Positions 1 through 8,483 are shown, counted from the stretch's first letter. The stretch: DNA of 64,000 nucleotides from Sporosarcina ureae DSM 2281 (GCF_000425545.1 NZ_AUDQ01000007.1:62001-126000), one strand, 5' to 3'. The notes: generated by a model not told the origin, from the sequence alone. A program made the numbers and translations.

Positions 1-559
1 CCGACTCTACGGCGAAATAAATCGCCATCGGAATCGTGTCGGTTTTACCTGGTATGTACCCTACAAGCATTAAAGTAGCACCGAACTCTCCTAGACCTCT
101 TGCGAATGACAGCACCAACCCTGCCAGTAAACCAGGCCAAGCAAGCGGGAATACGACTGACCAGAACACGCGCCATTCCGAAGCACCCATCGTACGCGCA
201 GCATTTGATAATCGTTCATCGAGACTTTCAAATGCTGCCGCTGCGCTTTGATACATTAAAGGAAACGATACGACAATCGAAGCAATAACAGCGCCAATCC
301 ACGTAAAGACGATTTGAAAATCGAACCATTCGAGTAACCAACTGCCGATCCAGCCCTTTTTACCGAATAAAATGAGTAAACCGAAGCCGACGACGGTCGG
401 TGGTAACACGAGAGGCAATAAAAACAATGCTTCCAATATGCTTTTTCCGAAAAAATCACGCTTCGCAAGTAAGTACGCAATGAACACACCAGCTACAAAA
501 ACAAAGAAAGTGGAGATAGCAGCTACTTTCAGAGATAATAATAAAGGTGAATAATCCAT
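1..559 (-). CDS. modB: Molybdate ABC transporter permease ModB (3' end outside window)
   Basis: Inner-membrane channel of the molybdate importer. The frame is open from an ATG at 559 to the left edge (186 codons visible) and begins MDYSPLLLSLKVA. A GGGGGAGA ribosome binding site lies 12 bases upstream. Several hydrophobic segments are visible, plus the permease cytoplasmic-loop (EAA) motif around GASEWRVFWSVVFPLAWPG and the typical ModB stretch RGLGEFGATLML. ModB normally has about 220-230 residues, so roughly 40 are missing at the edge. It follows modA by 27 bases and is probably co-transcribed with it. A modC ATPase gene would be expected beyond the edge but is not visible. Identification is confident from these motifs and the modA neighbour. 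Confidence 0.93.
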   Translation of the reverse strand, partial: MDYSPLLLSLKVAAISTFFVFVAGVFIAYLLAKRDFFGKSILEALFLLPLVLPPTVVGFGLLILFGKKGWIGSWLLEWFDFQIVFTWIGAVIASIVVSFPLMYQSAAAAFESLDERLSNAARTMGASEWRVFWSVVFPLAWPGLLAGLVLSFARGLGEFGATLMLVGYIPGKTDTIPMAIYFAVES

Positions 560-586
560 ATCGAGCAAACTTTCTCCCCCTTTCCT

Positions 587-1384
587 TTACTTAAATCCAA
601 ACTTCTGCAGCGTTTCTTTTCCTTCCTCACCAGTCAAATAGTCAAGGAATTGCTGTGCGGCATCCTGATGCTTAGATTCAGCAAACACAGCGCCCGGGTA
701 CACGATCGGCTCATGCCAAACTGCATTTGCTTCTGCTAAGACTTTTACATCATCCGTAATGAATGCATCACTTGAATACACGACACCGTAATCTGCGTTA
801 CCCATTTCCACATGTGTCAGTACTTGACGTACGTCTGAGCCAAGAACTAATTTTTCTTGCAAAGACTCCCAGAGATCCAAGCTTTCAAGTGTCTCTTTCG
901 TATAGCGACCCACTGGCACCGATTCCGGCTCACCAACTGCTAAATGATCGAGTGCTGCTGGATCTATGTCTTCAAAAGAGGAAATCGTCCGATTAGAATC
1001 TTTATGTGTAATTAATACGAGTGCGTTTTCAGTAAAATCTTTTCTTGACTCCTTGACGAGTAACTCTTTATCTTCCATATCATTCATATCTTTTGAACTA
1101 GCAGACAAGAATACGTCAGACGGTGCGCCATTTTCAATAGTCGTTGCCAATTTCCCCGAGCTGCCAAAGTTGTATGTCACCGTAATGCCTTCATGCGCTT
1201 CTTCAAATGGTCCTTTTAACTCTTCCAATACATCCGTCAAACTGGCCGCAGCAGATATTAATAATTCAGCTTCAGGTTTCTCGCGATCCACTGCGCCTGA
1301 TTTCTCCGTTTCATTCGTATCTGAACATCCTACAAGCAAAACGGTTAGTGAAATGAACAGAGTGAAAAATGAAAAACGTTTCAT
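587..1384 (-). CDS. modA: Molybdate-binding lipoprotein ModA
   Basis: Extracellular solute-binding lipoprotein that captures molybdate and delivers it to ModB. It has 265 residues with a lipoprotein signal: basic MKR start, hydrophobic core, and LLVGC lipobox with Cys20 as the predicted lipidated residue. The mature part carries ModA hallmarks: ISAAASLTDVLEEL near residue 43, and a GSSGKLATTI segment followed by GAPSDVFLSAS near 75-97, which contribute the oxyanion-binding hydroxyls and amides. The neighbouring permease and the divergent regulator support molybdate; tungstate cannot be excluded by eye. A consensus promoter and a tandem repeat lie upstream. Confidence 0.95.
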   Translation of the reverse strand: MKRFSFFTLFISLTVLLVGCSDTNETEKSGAVDREKPEAELLISAAASLTDVLEELKGPFEEAHEGITVTYNFGSSGKLATTIENGAPSDVFLSASSKDMNDMEDKELLVKESRKDFTENALVLITHKDSNRTISSFEDIDPAALDHLAVGEPESVPVGRYTKETLESLDLWESLQEKLVLGSDVRQVLTHVEMGNADYGVVYSSDAFITDDVKVLAEANAVWHEPIVYPGAVFAESKHQDAAQQFLDYLTGEEGKETLQKFGFK

Positions 1385-1414
1385 TATGTAGTACCCCCTA
1401 CTTCCCTGTTAACT

Positions 1415-1451
1415 ATAACTAAATATATCTAAACATAACTAGTTATATCTA
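1415..1451. promoter_or_regulatory. Tandem 17-bp direct repeat, candidate operator for the modA regulator
   Basis: ATAACTAAATATATCTA (1415-1431) and ATAACTAGTTATATCTA (1435-1451) match at 15 of 17 positions and are offset by exactly 20 bp, about two helical turns. The second copy contains the perfect 12-bp palindrome ATAACTAGTTAT (1435-1446). The pair lies just downstream of the predicted modA -10 box, covering the likely transcription start and early leader, where a bound protein would block the polymerase. The divergent regulator starting at 1545 is the obvious candidate protein. Binding is inferred. Confidence 0.6.
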
Positions 1452-1456
1452 GAATC

Positions 1457-1485
1457 ATCATATTATGCTTTATAAAGCTTGTCAA
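1457..1485 (-). promoter_or_regulatory. Predicted sigma-A promoter of modA
   Basis: On the minus strand a perfect -35 box TTGACA (1485-1480) is separated by 17 bases from a -10 box TATGAT (1462-1457). Transcription would start near 1450, inside the tandem repeat, leaving a leader of about 65 bases before the modA ATG at 1384. Confidence 0.75.
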
Positions 1486-1544
1486 TTTTGCAATTATGGA
1501 TGATATGTTAGAAGATAGATGTACTATTTGTGGAGGGTTGAGAC

Positions 1545-2498
1545 ATGACAAATTTAGAAAATGATATCTCCTATACGACCGATGAAATCGCTCAATTGTT
1601 GAAAGTGTCGAAATTAACAGTGTATGACATTATTAAAAAAGGAGAAATCCGAGCCTATCGCGTGGGACGTCAAATGCGTGTCGATGCCGTAGATTTGACA
1701 GCATATAAAGAACGACTGAAAAGCGGCGGCGAATCGGCAACGGCGCCCACGACTTCAGTGATTTCACAAGTCGCTGCTTCAGAAACGGTTACAGACAGCC
1801 ACGTCATCATTAGCGGGCAAGATTTGAGTCTGGACATCGTAGCTAGTCATGTAGAAGAATCGGGACTCTATCGACCGTTGCGATCATTCTCCGGCAGCTT
1901 GAATAGCTTGATCAAGATGTATCAAGGACAAGCCGACATCGTCAGTACGCATTTATTTGACGGAGAAACCGGTGAATATAATTTGCCATATATTAAACGG
2001 CTACTTACGGGGCGCTCTTATATGGTCATCCACTTGCTAGGTAGAAAAGCTGGGTTATATGTACAAAAGAATAATCCGAAGCAACTACAGAACTGGTCAG
2101 ACCTGGGACAACCAGGTGTCCGCCTTGTGAACCGCGAGAAAGGCTCAGGAGCTCGTGTTTTGCTGGATGAGCAACTACAACTCGCAGAAATTACAGCCCC
2201 TTCCATTACAGGCTATGACGACGAGGAGTTGAATCACATGGCCGTAGCGACCCGCATTGCTTCCGGTTACGCAGATGTAGGCGTCGGAATCGAAAAAACT
2301 GCCCGATTGATCGATGTGGACTTCATACCATTAATTCAGGAGCAGTATGATTTAGTGCTGATCAAAACGGCTGAAAATGAAAAGCTGCGCGAACTCATAG
2401 TAGAGACACTGAACTCCGCTTCGTTCAAAGAGCAATTGGCTGCGGTGGGTGGCTATGACTTAACGAAAACTGGAACTATTTTGTATGAAACGGTGTAG
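1545..2498 (+). CDS. HTH regulator with periplasmic-binding-protein-like ligand domain
   Basis: Predicted one-component regulator of the divergent molybdate genes, 317 residues. Residues about 8-58 form an excisionase/MerR-like helix-turn-helix (TTDEIAQLLKVSKLTVYDII, then a wing-like GRQMRVD segment). After a Ser/Thr/Ala-rich linker, residues about 85-310 resemble the PBP-like substrate-binding domain fused to such heads, with DIVSTHLFDGETGEYN and the ligand-loop-like REKGSGARVLLDEQL. GGAGGG precedes the ATG. In this family the tail senses molybdate or a related oxyanion; here that is inferred from the shared intergenic region with modA. It probably binds the repeat at 1415-1451. Confidence 0.85.
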   Translation: MTNLENDISYTTDEIAQLLKVSKLTVYDIIKKGEIRAYRVGRQMRVDAVDLTAYKERLKSGGESATAPTTSVISQVAASETVTDSHVIISGQDLSLDIVASHVEESGLYRPLRSFSGSLNSLIKMYQGQADIVSTHLFDGETGEYNLPYIKRLLTGRSYMVIHLLGRKAGLYVQKNNPKQLQNWSDLGQPGVRLVNREKGSGARVLLDEQLQLAEITAPSITGYDDEELNHMAVATRIASGYADVGVGIEKTARLIDVDFIPLIQEQYDLVLIKTAENEKLRELIVETLNSASFKEQLAAVGGYDLTKTGTILYETV

Positions 2499-2519
2499 GC
2501 ATAGTGGATCGATTTTATG

Positions 2520-2686
2520 TAACTAGTGAGGTTTCGCTCATTAATTCGTCTACGCGCTCATAGGTCATGCGTAACCGCTCTATGGCCATCTCCAACCGCT
2601 CTATCACGGTCCGTAACCGCTCATACATTTCATCAAGCGCTCTATCAACACCTGTATCCGCTCATTAGCCTCAGCATTTCGCCTAT
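2520..2686. repeat. 21-bp-period intergenic array, copy 1
   Basis: CGCTC cores begin at 2535, 2555, 2576, 2597, 2618, 2638 and 2659, with a degenerate CGCCT at 2680, so spacing is 20-21 bp throughout. The minus strand reads as units such as ATAGAGCGGTT and TATGAGCGC and ends with ATGAGCGAAACC, then CTCACTAGTTA. The whole segment is collinear with the arrays at 12463-12644 and 19938-20112. It fills the gap between two convergent genes, downstream of the terminator at 2711-2745. Function unknown. Confidence 0.85.
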
Positions 2687-2710
2687 CCACACTCACCAAA
2701 CACCTTCAAC

Positions 2711-2745
2711 AAAAAAGTAACCCACCTAGTAAAAGGCGGGTTACT
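2711..2745 (-). terminator. Intrinsic terminator of the AI-2E family permease gene
   Basis: On the minus strand AGTAACCC pairs with GGGTTACT around a short loop, with an internal GG/CC extension, followed by six T. The stem overlaps the stop codon of the gene ending at 2741. Confidence 0.85.
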
Positions 2746-3982
2746 CTCTATCATTCTCATAATACTCTTCAAGCGAATCTGTCTCATAATACATCTCTTC
2801 CTGCGTCTCAAAGCGATTATATCGCATCGTGAACAGATAAAATACATGAGTCGCAACGACTTTCAGCAGCGCATACGCGGGAATCCCGAGAATCACCCCA
2901 GCGACGCCGAACAGCGAGCCGGCCGTCAGTAAAACAAATATAATCGTGATTGGGTGGATATGCAGCGACTTCCCCATGATTTGAGGCGAAATAAATTTCC
3001 CTTCGATCACTTGCACAATCGTCCACACAATCGCCAGCTTCACGAGCATGAATGGCGACGTGACCATCGCAATAATAGCCGCTGGCGTGATCGCAATCAC
3101 CGGTCCCAGATATGGCACGATACTCGTGAACATCGCAAGTACTCCGAGCAGCAATGCATACTTCATTTCAATAATCAGGAAGCCAATTGATACCATGATC
3201 CCAATCGCAATCGCAACTAAAATCTGACCTTGAATATACGCACTGATTTGTCTATCCGCATCGCGGAAGATGATCGCTGCATCGTCACGTAAACGTGGGG
3301 GCAACATACGCAAAATCGTTTGTGGTAACTTCTCACCGTCCTTCAGTAAATAAAACAGAATGAGCGGCACGGTGACAATGCTCAAGATAATTCCAGTAAG
3401 CGCGGAAACGAATGACGTCAAGCCTGATGCGATACCACCTATCGTCTCCGTGAAGAATTTGCCGATGCTTTCAAAACCGGAGTCAAGGAACGTATTGACG
3501 TTAAAGTTGAATCCTTGATAAATCGGAGCAAAAATGGAGTTCTTGAAAAAATTATCCATGTCCAAAATCAACTGTTTAAAGTACTGAGGAAATTCATCGA
3601 ATAAATTGATCGACTGCAAACGTAGGAACGGTAACACTAAGAAAATTACTAATGTTAGTAACCCAGCAGTTGCCAGTAAAAGGATCAAAATCCCATAGAC
3701 GCGTGGTATGCGTAAACGCTCTTCTAAAAACCGAAGAATCGGACGCATTAAGTAGTATAAAATGGTCGCAAGTACTACCGGCAAAACGACAGTCGAGAAA
3801 AATACTTGAATTGGATAGAAAATAAATGAAACTTGAGTGAAGACCAAGATGATCAATCCAATGAACAATAAACAAAGCAGTACAAACAATGTAGATTGAC
3901 CACCGAGAAATCCGACAATTGGTGATGTAGAAGGAATAGACCAGAAATCTCGTAAAGAAGGCTTTTTTGGTGGCTGCCTCAA
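2741..3982 (-). CDS. AI-2E family transporter (PerM-type membrane protein)
   Basis: Integral membrane protein of 413 residues, the usual length for the AI-2E/PerM exporter family. About eight hydrophobic segments are visible: a pair near residues 28-75, one near 95-120, and a cluster from about 190 to 370. The central soluble section (about 130-185) and the later GQILVAIAIGIMVSIGF and PYLGPVIAITPAAIIAM stretches are typical. The tail is acidic and Tyr/Glu-rich. The family includes quorum-signal exporters and Na+/H+ antiporters, so the substrate here is unknown. A GGGGGAG ribosome site precedes the ATG. Confidence 0.88.
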   Translation of the reverse strand: MRQPPKKPSLRDFWSIPSTSPIVGFLGGQSTLFVLLCLLFIGLIILVFTQVSFIFYPIQVFFSTVVLPVVLATILYYLMRPILRFLEERLRIPRVYGILILLLATAGLLTLVIFLVLPFLRLQSINLFDEFPQYFKQLILDMDNFFKNSIFAPIYQGFNFNVNTFLDSGFESIGKFFTETIGGIASGLTSFVSALTGIILSIVTVPLILFYLLKDGEKLPQTILRMLPPRLRDDAAIIFRDADRQISAYIQGQILVAIAIGIMVSIGFLIIEMKYALLLGVLAMFTSIVPYLGPVIAITPAAIIAMVTSPFMLVKLAIVWTIVQVIEGKFISPQIMGKSLHIHPITIIFVLLTAGSLFGVAGVILGIPAYALLKVVATHVFYLFTMRYNRFETQEEMYYETDSLEEYYENDRE

Positions 3983-4009
3983 CGTTTCACTCCCCCTTTA
4001 TTCGATCCG

Positions 4010-4966
4010 TTAGGGTGTTGCTAAAAATGAACGGATCGCTTCTCTGTTTTTATCTAAATCAATATCGATTACAGATCCTGCATGGCTGTATGAAGTAAAG
4101 GAGTAACTGCCCTCAACTGGAATACGTAATGTCTGCAGATCCAGTTTACGTTTTGCGATAACTGTCAGCACTTTTGTTAGCTCGTCCTTCGTAGTTAAAT
4201 CCGTTTCAATGAAGTTATCGAGTGCGCCGGCTACTTTCGGTGCTTGCATAACAGTGGACACGCTAAATAGCTCGTCCTTCACTGCTTGTATCACTTCCTG
4301 CTGGCGGTTGACCCGACCGAAGTCGCCTTCATCGTCTGCGCGGAATCGTGCATAACCGAGTAACTCTTTACCGTTCAACCGCTGTACGCCCGGTTTTAGC
4401 GTAACACCAATTTTCTCAGACATTTCATTCTTTACATTCATTTCGAGGCCTTTCGGAAACGCAATATCCATGATCGACTCGAAATTATTAAAATCGACGA
4501 CTGCGTAGTGATGAATCGGGATATTGAACATCCCCGAAATCGTTTCTTTCGCCGTTTGTACTCCGCCTAAGTAGTATGCGGTATTAAGCTTGTACGACTG
4601 GTACCCTGGAATTTGTGCGTAAATATCCCGCATGAATGAAATTAAATGCGCAGTACCAGCGGTTTGATCCCAAGACAGCACCATCATCGTATCGGTGCGA
4701 TATTTTCCAGTGCCATCATTGTCGATGCCAAGCAATAAATAATTTTCCGTCGTCGGATCTTGCGGACTCAGCAAATCACCTTGAAACTCTCCTGGATTAA
4801 TCTTACTGCCTGCCGTCATAGCCTTACCTTGTTTATATTGAAAGTAACTATACGCTGAGGTCGTTACCGTGAAAAGCAATAGTACTGTCATAAAAACTCT
4901 GCCAACGCGTAATTTACGCTTCTTTTTTCTGCGATGCGGCTGTTGTTCGTCGAAGTGTTCTTCCAT
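4010..4966 (-). CDS. LytR-CpsA-Psr (LCP) family cell-wall glycopolymer ligase
   Basis: Membrane-anchored enzyme expected to transfer teichoic acid or another glycopolymer from an undecaprenyl carrier to peptidoglycan. It has 318 residues: a cytoplasmic His/Lys/Arg-rich N terminus, one transmembrane helix at about 22-44, then an extracellular LCP domain. LCP landmarks are LLLGIDNDGTGKYRTDTMMVLSWD (given here only as location, about residues 77-100), SFMRDIYAQIPG, and GYARFRADDEGDFGRVNRQQ with the conserved Asp and Arg residues that bind the lipid pyrophosphate. It is 27 bases downstream of nothing obvious on its own strand and has its own start at 4966. Which LCP paralogue it is cannot be told by eye. 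Confidence 0.92.
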   Translation of the reverse strand: MEEHFDEQQPHRRKKKRKLRVGRVFMTVLLLFTVTTSAYSYFQYKQGKAMTAGSKINPGEFQGDLLSPQDPTTENYLLLGIDNDGTGKYRTDTMMVLSWDQTAGTAHLISFMRDIYAQIPGYQSYKLNTAYYLGGVQTAKETISGMFNIPIHHYAVVDFNNFESIMDIAFPKGLEMNVKNEMSEKIGVTLKPGVQRLNGKELLGYARFRADDEGDFGRVNRQQEVIQAVKDELFSVSTVMQAPKVAGALDNFIETDLTTKDELTKVLTVIAKRKLDLQTLRIPVEGSYSFTSYSHAGSVIDIDLDKNREAIRSFLATP

Positions 4967-5041
4967 GTGGCATTCATTCCTCCATTATCCGTGTGTATCC
5001 TGTTAATCAGGACGTTTCTGTTCACAAGGGGTTGCGTCCAG

Positions 5042-6220
5042 TTACGAGCTTTGCTTGGCGGACCGACCTATTTGCAACGCTAGCACTAGCATAGCCACAA
5101 ATAAAACAAGAAATACGAACAATGTCACGTAATGATTTTCAGTATAGTCATATAAGGAAGCGATCAGTAACGGCAAAATCCCTCCGATGATGAAACCACC
5201 TGTCTGCATCATAGCAGTCCATGAATTCGTTTCTTCGGCAGTATCCGTCGCGTCCATCGGCATCAACAAGCAAATCGGGAATAATCCACCGAGCGGAATC
5301 CCCATGACGAGAACTCCAATGGCAAACCACAGCGGATCAGCTGTCCACATTAACCCAATTGAGACAATACCGAGTGCAAGAATTACAACAAGTGCCGGCG
5401 TTCTGCTAGCAAACTTCTGTAAAACAATAGGAAAGCCTATATTCATAAAAATTTGCACGATTGTCATTCCACTTAGCAATGTCCCAGCTTGTAGAAGCGT
5501 CATGCCGTGCGATACCGCAATAGGAACGAGATACGTCAAAACAGAAAAGAATAATGCGGTCTGTAAACCAAAGAAGATCAGGAAGCTCCATGCCTGTTTA
5601 CTGCGCCAAGGGTTCTTCCTTTTTTGCGCGGGTTGCTCTGTTATTTGCTTCACTTCAATCGGATGTGCAGCCGTAACTGCCCATGCAATAATGCCAAGAA
5701 TTGCAATGACGGCCCAAACAGCAAGTGCAAATGAGTAGGAATGAACTTTTACATAAAAGACACCTGTCAATCCAGTACTCAGCGTCGCCCCCATGCCCAT
5801 GCCGAATGAATAAATTCCGACGACTACAGCAACATGCATCGGGAAGTATTGTTTGATCAGTGCGGATAATAGCGGACCAATGACAGCAATGGCCACACCT
5901 GAGATGAAAGCTGTCAGTAATAACACACTGAACGACGTGACAGAATAACGCATGCCGGTTGCTACAGCGAGTAACAACAACATCCAGTACATCGTTTTAT
6001 TCAAGCCGATTGCTTTATTCAGTATCGGCGCTAGCATCGCGAAGACGCCCATGCAGATAACCGGAATAACAGTCAGTAGACTTACTTGAGTGTTCGACAA
6101 CAACAAATCATCACGGATGATGTTTAGCATCGGCCCGATGGACGTAATTGCCGGCCGTAAGTTGAGCGCGACTATAAAGATCGCAAATAATAATAGACCT
6201 TGACTAGTTTTAGAGCGCAA
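5042..6220 (-). CDS. MFS transporter, CynX/NimT-like
   Basis: Twelve-helix major facilitator protein of about 392 residues. I chose the TTG at 6220 because AAAGGAG sits eight bases upstream and the protein then begins LRSKTSQGLLLFAIFI just before helix 1. A longer in-frame extension to 6310 has no ribosome site and would be unusual. The NLRPAITSIGPML segment in helix 1 is characteristic of the CynX/NimT (cyanate, 2-nitroimidazole) branch. The substrate is unknown. It diverges from the ABC-F gene at 6371. Confidence 0.85.
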   Translation of the reverse strand: MRSKTSQGLLLFAIFIVALNLRPAITSIGPMLNIIRDDLLLSNTQVSLLTVIPVICMGVFAMLAPILNKAIGLNKTMYWMLLLLAVATGMRYSVTSFSVLLLTAFISGVAIAVIGPLLSALIKQYFPMHVAVVVGIYSFGMGMGATLSTGLTGVFYVKVHSYSFALAVWAVIAILGIIAWAVTAAHPIEVKQITEQPAQKRKNPWRSKQAWSFLIFFGLQTALFFSVLTYLVPIAVSHGMTLLQAGTLLSGMTIVQIFMNIGFPIVLQKFASRTPALVVILALGIVSIGLMWTADPLWFAIGVLVMGIPLGGLFPICLLMPMDATDTAEETNSWTAMMQTGGFIIGGILPLLIASLYDYTENHYVTLFVFLVLFVAMLVLALQIGRSAKQSS

Positions 6221-6309
6221 TCCAAAGACTCCTTTTGTATAGGATACGTATAGAACATCTACCGTCATTATATCGTAAAACGAATTTGTAAACAGTACTA
6301 GTTCAAACA

Positions 6310-6338
6310 TTCCATTTCACGTAATTTTAATGTATACT
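6310..6338 (+). promoter_or_regulatory. Possible promoter of the ABC-F gene
   Basis: A consensus -10 box TATACT (6333-6338) lies 17 bases after a weak -35 candidate TTCCAT (6310-6315), 33 bases upstream of the start codon at 6371. The -10 is convincing, the -35 less so. Confidence 0.5.
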
Positions 6339-6370
6339 AGGAACATTGTGAAATTAGGAGGATATTATTT

Positions 6371-7969
6371 ATGTTAGCAGTTAGTAATTTAAGTCTTCGC
6401 TTCGGCGATCGCAAGCTATTCGAAGATGTCAATATACAGTTCAATCCAGGCAATTGCTATGGATTAATTGGAGCGAACGGCGCTGGTAAATCAACATTTG
6501 TTAAAATTGTGTCAGGCGAACTTGAACCCCAAACAGGTAATGTTATTCTCGGAAAAGATGAACGTTTGGCTGTCCTGAAGCAGAACCACTTCGAGTATGA
6601 AGAGTTCGTAGTAATGGATCTAGTCATCATGGGTCATAAAGAGCTATATGAAGTCATGAAAGAAAAAGACGCGATTTATATGAAAGAAGACTTCTCTGAT
6701 GAAGACGGTATGCGTGCAGCTGAACTCGAAGGTGAATTCGCAGAGATGAACGGATGGGAAGCGGAATCTGAAGCTTCTGTACTTCTTCAAGGTCTTGGTG
6801 TTCCTGAAAGTATGCATCACGCGACGATGGCAGAGCTTGACGGTTCAAGCAAAGTAAAAGTATTGCTTGCACAAGCTTTGTTTGGCAAACCAGACGTACT
6901 ACTACTAGATGAGCCGACAAACAACTTGGATCTTAAAGCAATCCAGTGGCTTGAAGAATTCTTGATCAACTTTGAAAACACTGTCGTAGTCGTTTCACAC
7001 GACCGTCATTTCTTGAATAAAGTATGTACACACATCGCCGATCTTGACTTTGGTAAAATCCAGATCTACGCGGGTAACTATGACTTCTGGTACGAATCAA
7101 GTCAATTAGCTTTGAAACTGTCCCAAGAATCAAACAAGAAAAAAGAAGAAAAAGTAAAAGAATTACAAGCGTTTATCGCGCGTTTCAGTGCTAACGCATC
7201 GAAATCCAAACAAGCAACGTCTCGTAAAAAGACATTGGATAAAATCGAGTTGGATGATATCAAGCCTTCTTCACGCCGTTATCCATTCGTTAACTTTACA
7301 ATCGGCCGCGAAATTGGTAACGATGTCTTGACGATCAAAGATGTCACAAAAACGGTTGATGGCAAAACATTTATTAAAGATGCGACCTTTACACTCAATA
7401 AAGATGATAAAGTCGTATTGATCGGTAACCCACTTGCAAAATCTGCTTTACTCGATATGTTAGCTGAAGAAACAGAGCCGGATACAGGAGTAATCAAATG
7501 GGGCGTGACGACAACTCGTGCCTACTTCCCTATGGATAACTCGAAGTATTTCGAAGGTTCCGAGCCGACATTAGTTGAATGGCTTCGTCAATACTCTCCT
7601 GAAGATGAAACGGAAACATTCTTGCGTGGATTCCTCGGACGTATGCTATTCTCAGGTGAAGAAGTAAAGAAAAAGCCGAACGTCTTATCAGGTGGAGAAA
7701 AAGTTCGCTGTATGTTATCGAAAATGATGCTGACAAGCGCAAACGTTCTTCTTCTAGACGAGCCAACAAACCACTTGGACTTGGAATCTATCCAAGCACT
7801 TAACAATGGTTTGATCGCGTTTAAGGGCGCTATGATCTTCACATCTCATGACCACCAGTTCATCCAAACAATTGCTAATCGTGTAATCGAAATCAATGAT
7901 GATGGAACAATCTTTGATAAGATGATGACATATGATGAGTATTTGGAATGGAAAGGTCAGAAAGCTTAA
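6371..7969 (+). CDS. ykpA: ABC-F family ATPase (YkpA-like)
   Basis: Soluble protein with two ATP-binding cassettes and no membrane domain, 532 residues, of the ABC-F class that acts on ribosomes. The first cassette has Walker A GANGAGKST (residues 34-42) and Walker B LLLDEPTNNLD. The linker contains a Lys-rich helical section (about 250-290). The second cassette has LSGGEKVRCML and LLLDEPTNHLD, but its Walker A position reads IGNPLAKSA, a degenerate P-loop. My recollection of B. subtilis YkpA matches along the whole length, including this feature. The role (translation factor or antibiotic protection) is not settled by sequence. AGGAGG precedes the ATG. Confidence 0.9.
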   Translation: MLAVSNLSLRFGDRKLFEDVNIQFNPGNCYGLIGANGAGKSTFVKIVSGELEPQTGNVILGKDERLAVLKQNHFEYEEFVVMDLVIMGHKELYEVMKEKDAIYMKEDFSDEDGMRAAELEGEFAEMNGWEAESEASVLLQGLGVPESMHHATMAELDGSSKVKVLLAQALFGKPDVLLLDEPTNNLDLKAIQWLEEFLINFENTVVVVSHDRHFLNKVCTHIADLDFGKIQIYAGNYDFWYESSQLALKLSQESNKKKEEKVKELQAFIARFSANASKSKQATSRKKTLDKIELDDIKPSSRRYPFVNFTIGREIGNDVLTIKDVTKTVDGKTFIKDATFTLNKDDKVVLIGNPLAKSALLDMLAEETEPDTGVIKWGVTTTRAYFPMDNSKYFEGSEPTLVEWLRQYSPEDETETFLRGFLGRMLFSGEEVKKKPNVLSGGEKVRCMLSKMMLTSANVLLLDEPTNHLDLESIQALNNGLIAFKGAMIFTSHDHQFIQTIANRVIEINDDGTIFDKMMTYDEYLEWKGQKA

Positions 7970-7987
7970 TTCGTAGTGGATATAGTG

Positions 7988-8024
7988 ACTCCCCTAGAAG
8001 GTAAAACTTCTAGGGGAGTTTTTT
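7988..8024 (+). terminator. Intrinsic terminator after the ABC-F gene
   Basis: ACTCCCCTAGAAG and CTTCTAGGGGAGT form a perfect 13-bp stem with a six-base loop, followed by TTTTTT. Confidence 0.95.
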
Positions 8025-8117
8025 GCACTTATACGAATACATGATGTATAAAAGCCGTCGATTTGCTAGCGACATAAACTTGATTTGCTAAAATATTAGC
8101 CATCACGACTTCACATA

Positions 8118-8483
8118 TTATTGTCTCTTTTGCGAATAATTGTCTTGCAGTGCTCTCTTTAGTAAAGAGATAGATCGATCAATCTCGAACTTTATAGTAT
8201 CTTTATAAGCTTTCACTTTCTCCTTGTCCCCAATGCGGTAAATGTAAAGCGTCTGCATCTCCGTCCCTTGCTTATGGATTGGATGTCTGACGATTAATCC
8301 ATCGTTGAGTAAATCATGGAGAGATTTGTATACTTCAGACTTAGTTGGACGATAACCTAGGTCCCTAAAATGATCTTGAAGGTCATCTAACATCTGTAAA
8401 CCATACAAGTTCCCTTCTTCTGCCTTGTTGAGCATGTAGAGCTTCAAAAAAGCTCTTTGACGAATGACGAAAGTACTCTTCAT
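8118..8483 (-). CDS. rtp: Replication terminator protein (RTP) homologue, winged helix
   Basis: 121-residue basic winged-helix protein. It aligns by eye over nearly its full length with B. subtilis RTP (122 residues): IRQRAFLKLYM near residue 8, YGLQMLDDL, GYRPTKSEVYKSLHDLL for the recognition helix, and a C-terminal dimerisation helix with KFEIDRSISLLKRAL. In B. subtilis RTP dimers bind Ter sites and arrest replication forks in one direction by blocking the helicase. PadR-like regulators share the fold, so a purely transcriptional role is possible. GGGGGGAAAG precedes the ATG. The promoter region holds an inverted repeat (8530-8577). The position next to odhAB, ctpA and deoD parallels the terminus-proximal order in B. 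subtilis. Confidence 0.82.
   Translation of the reverse strand: MKSTFVIRQRAFLKLYMLNKAEEGNLYGLQMLDDLQDHFRDLGYRPTKSEVYKSLHDLLNDGLIVRHPIHKQGTEMQTLYIYRIGDKEKVKAYKDTIKFEIDRSISLLKRALQDNYSQKRQ

Noticed and set aside
2520-2720. Idea that the 21-bp arrays are a CRISPR, or that the 64-codon plus-strand frame at 2526-2720 is a gene
   Set aside because: Repeat cores are 5-10 bp with only about 11 bp of variable sequence between; no repeat-spacer structure and no cas genes. The plus-strand frame has no ribosome site and simply runs through the array.
5042-6310. Longer MFS protein beginning at 6310
   Set aside because: The extension lacks a ribosome site and would run into the promoter of the divergent ABC-F gene; TTG at 6220 has AAAGGAG.
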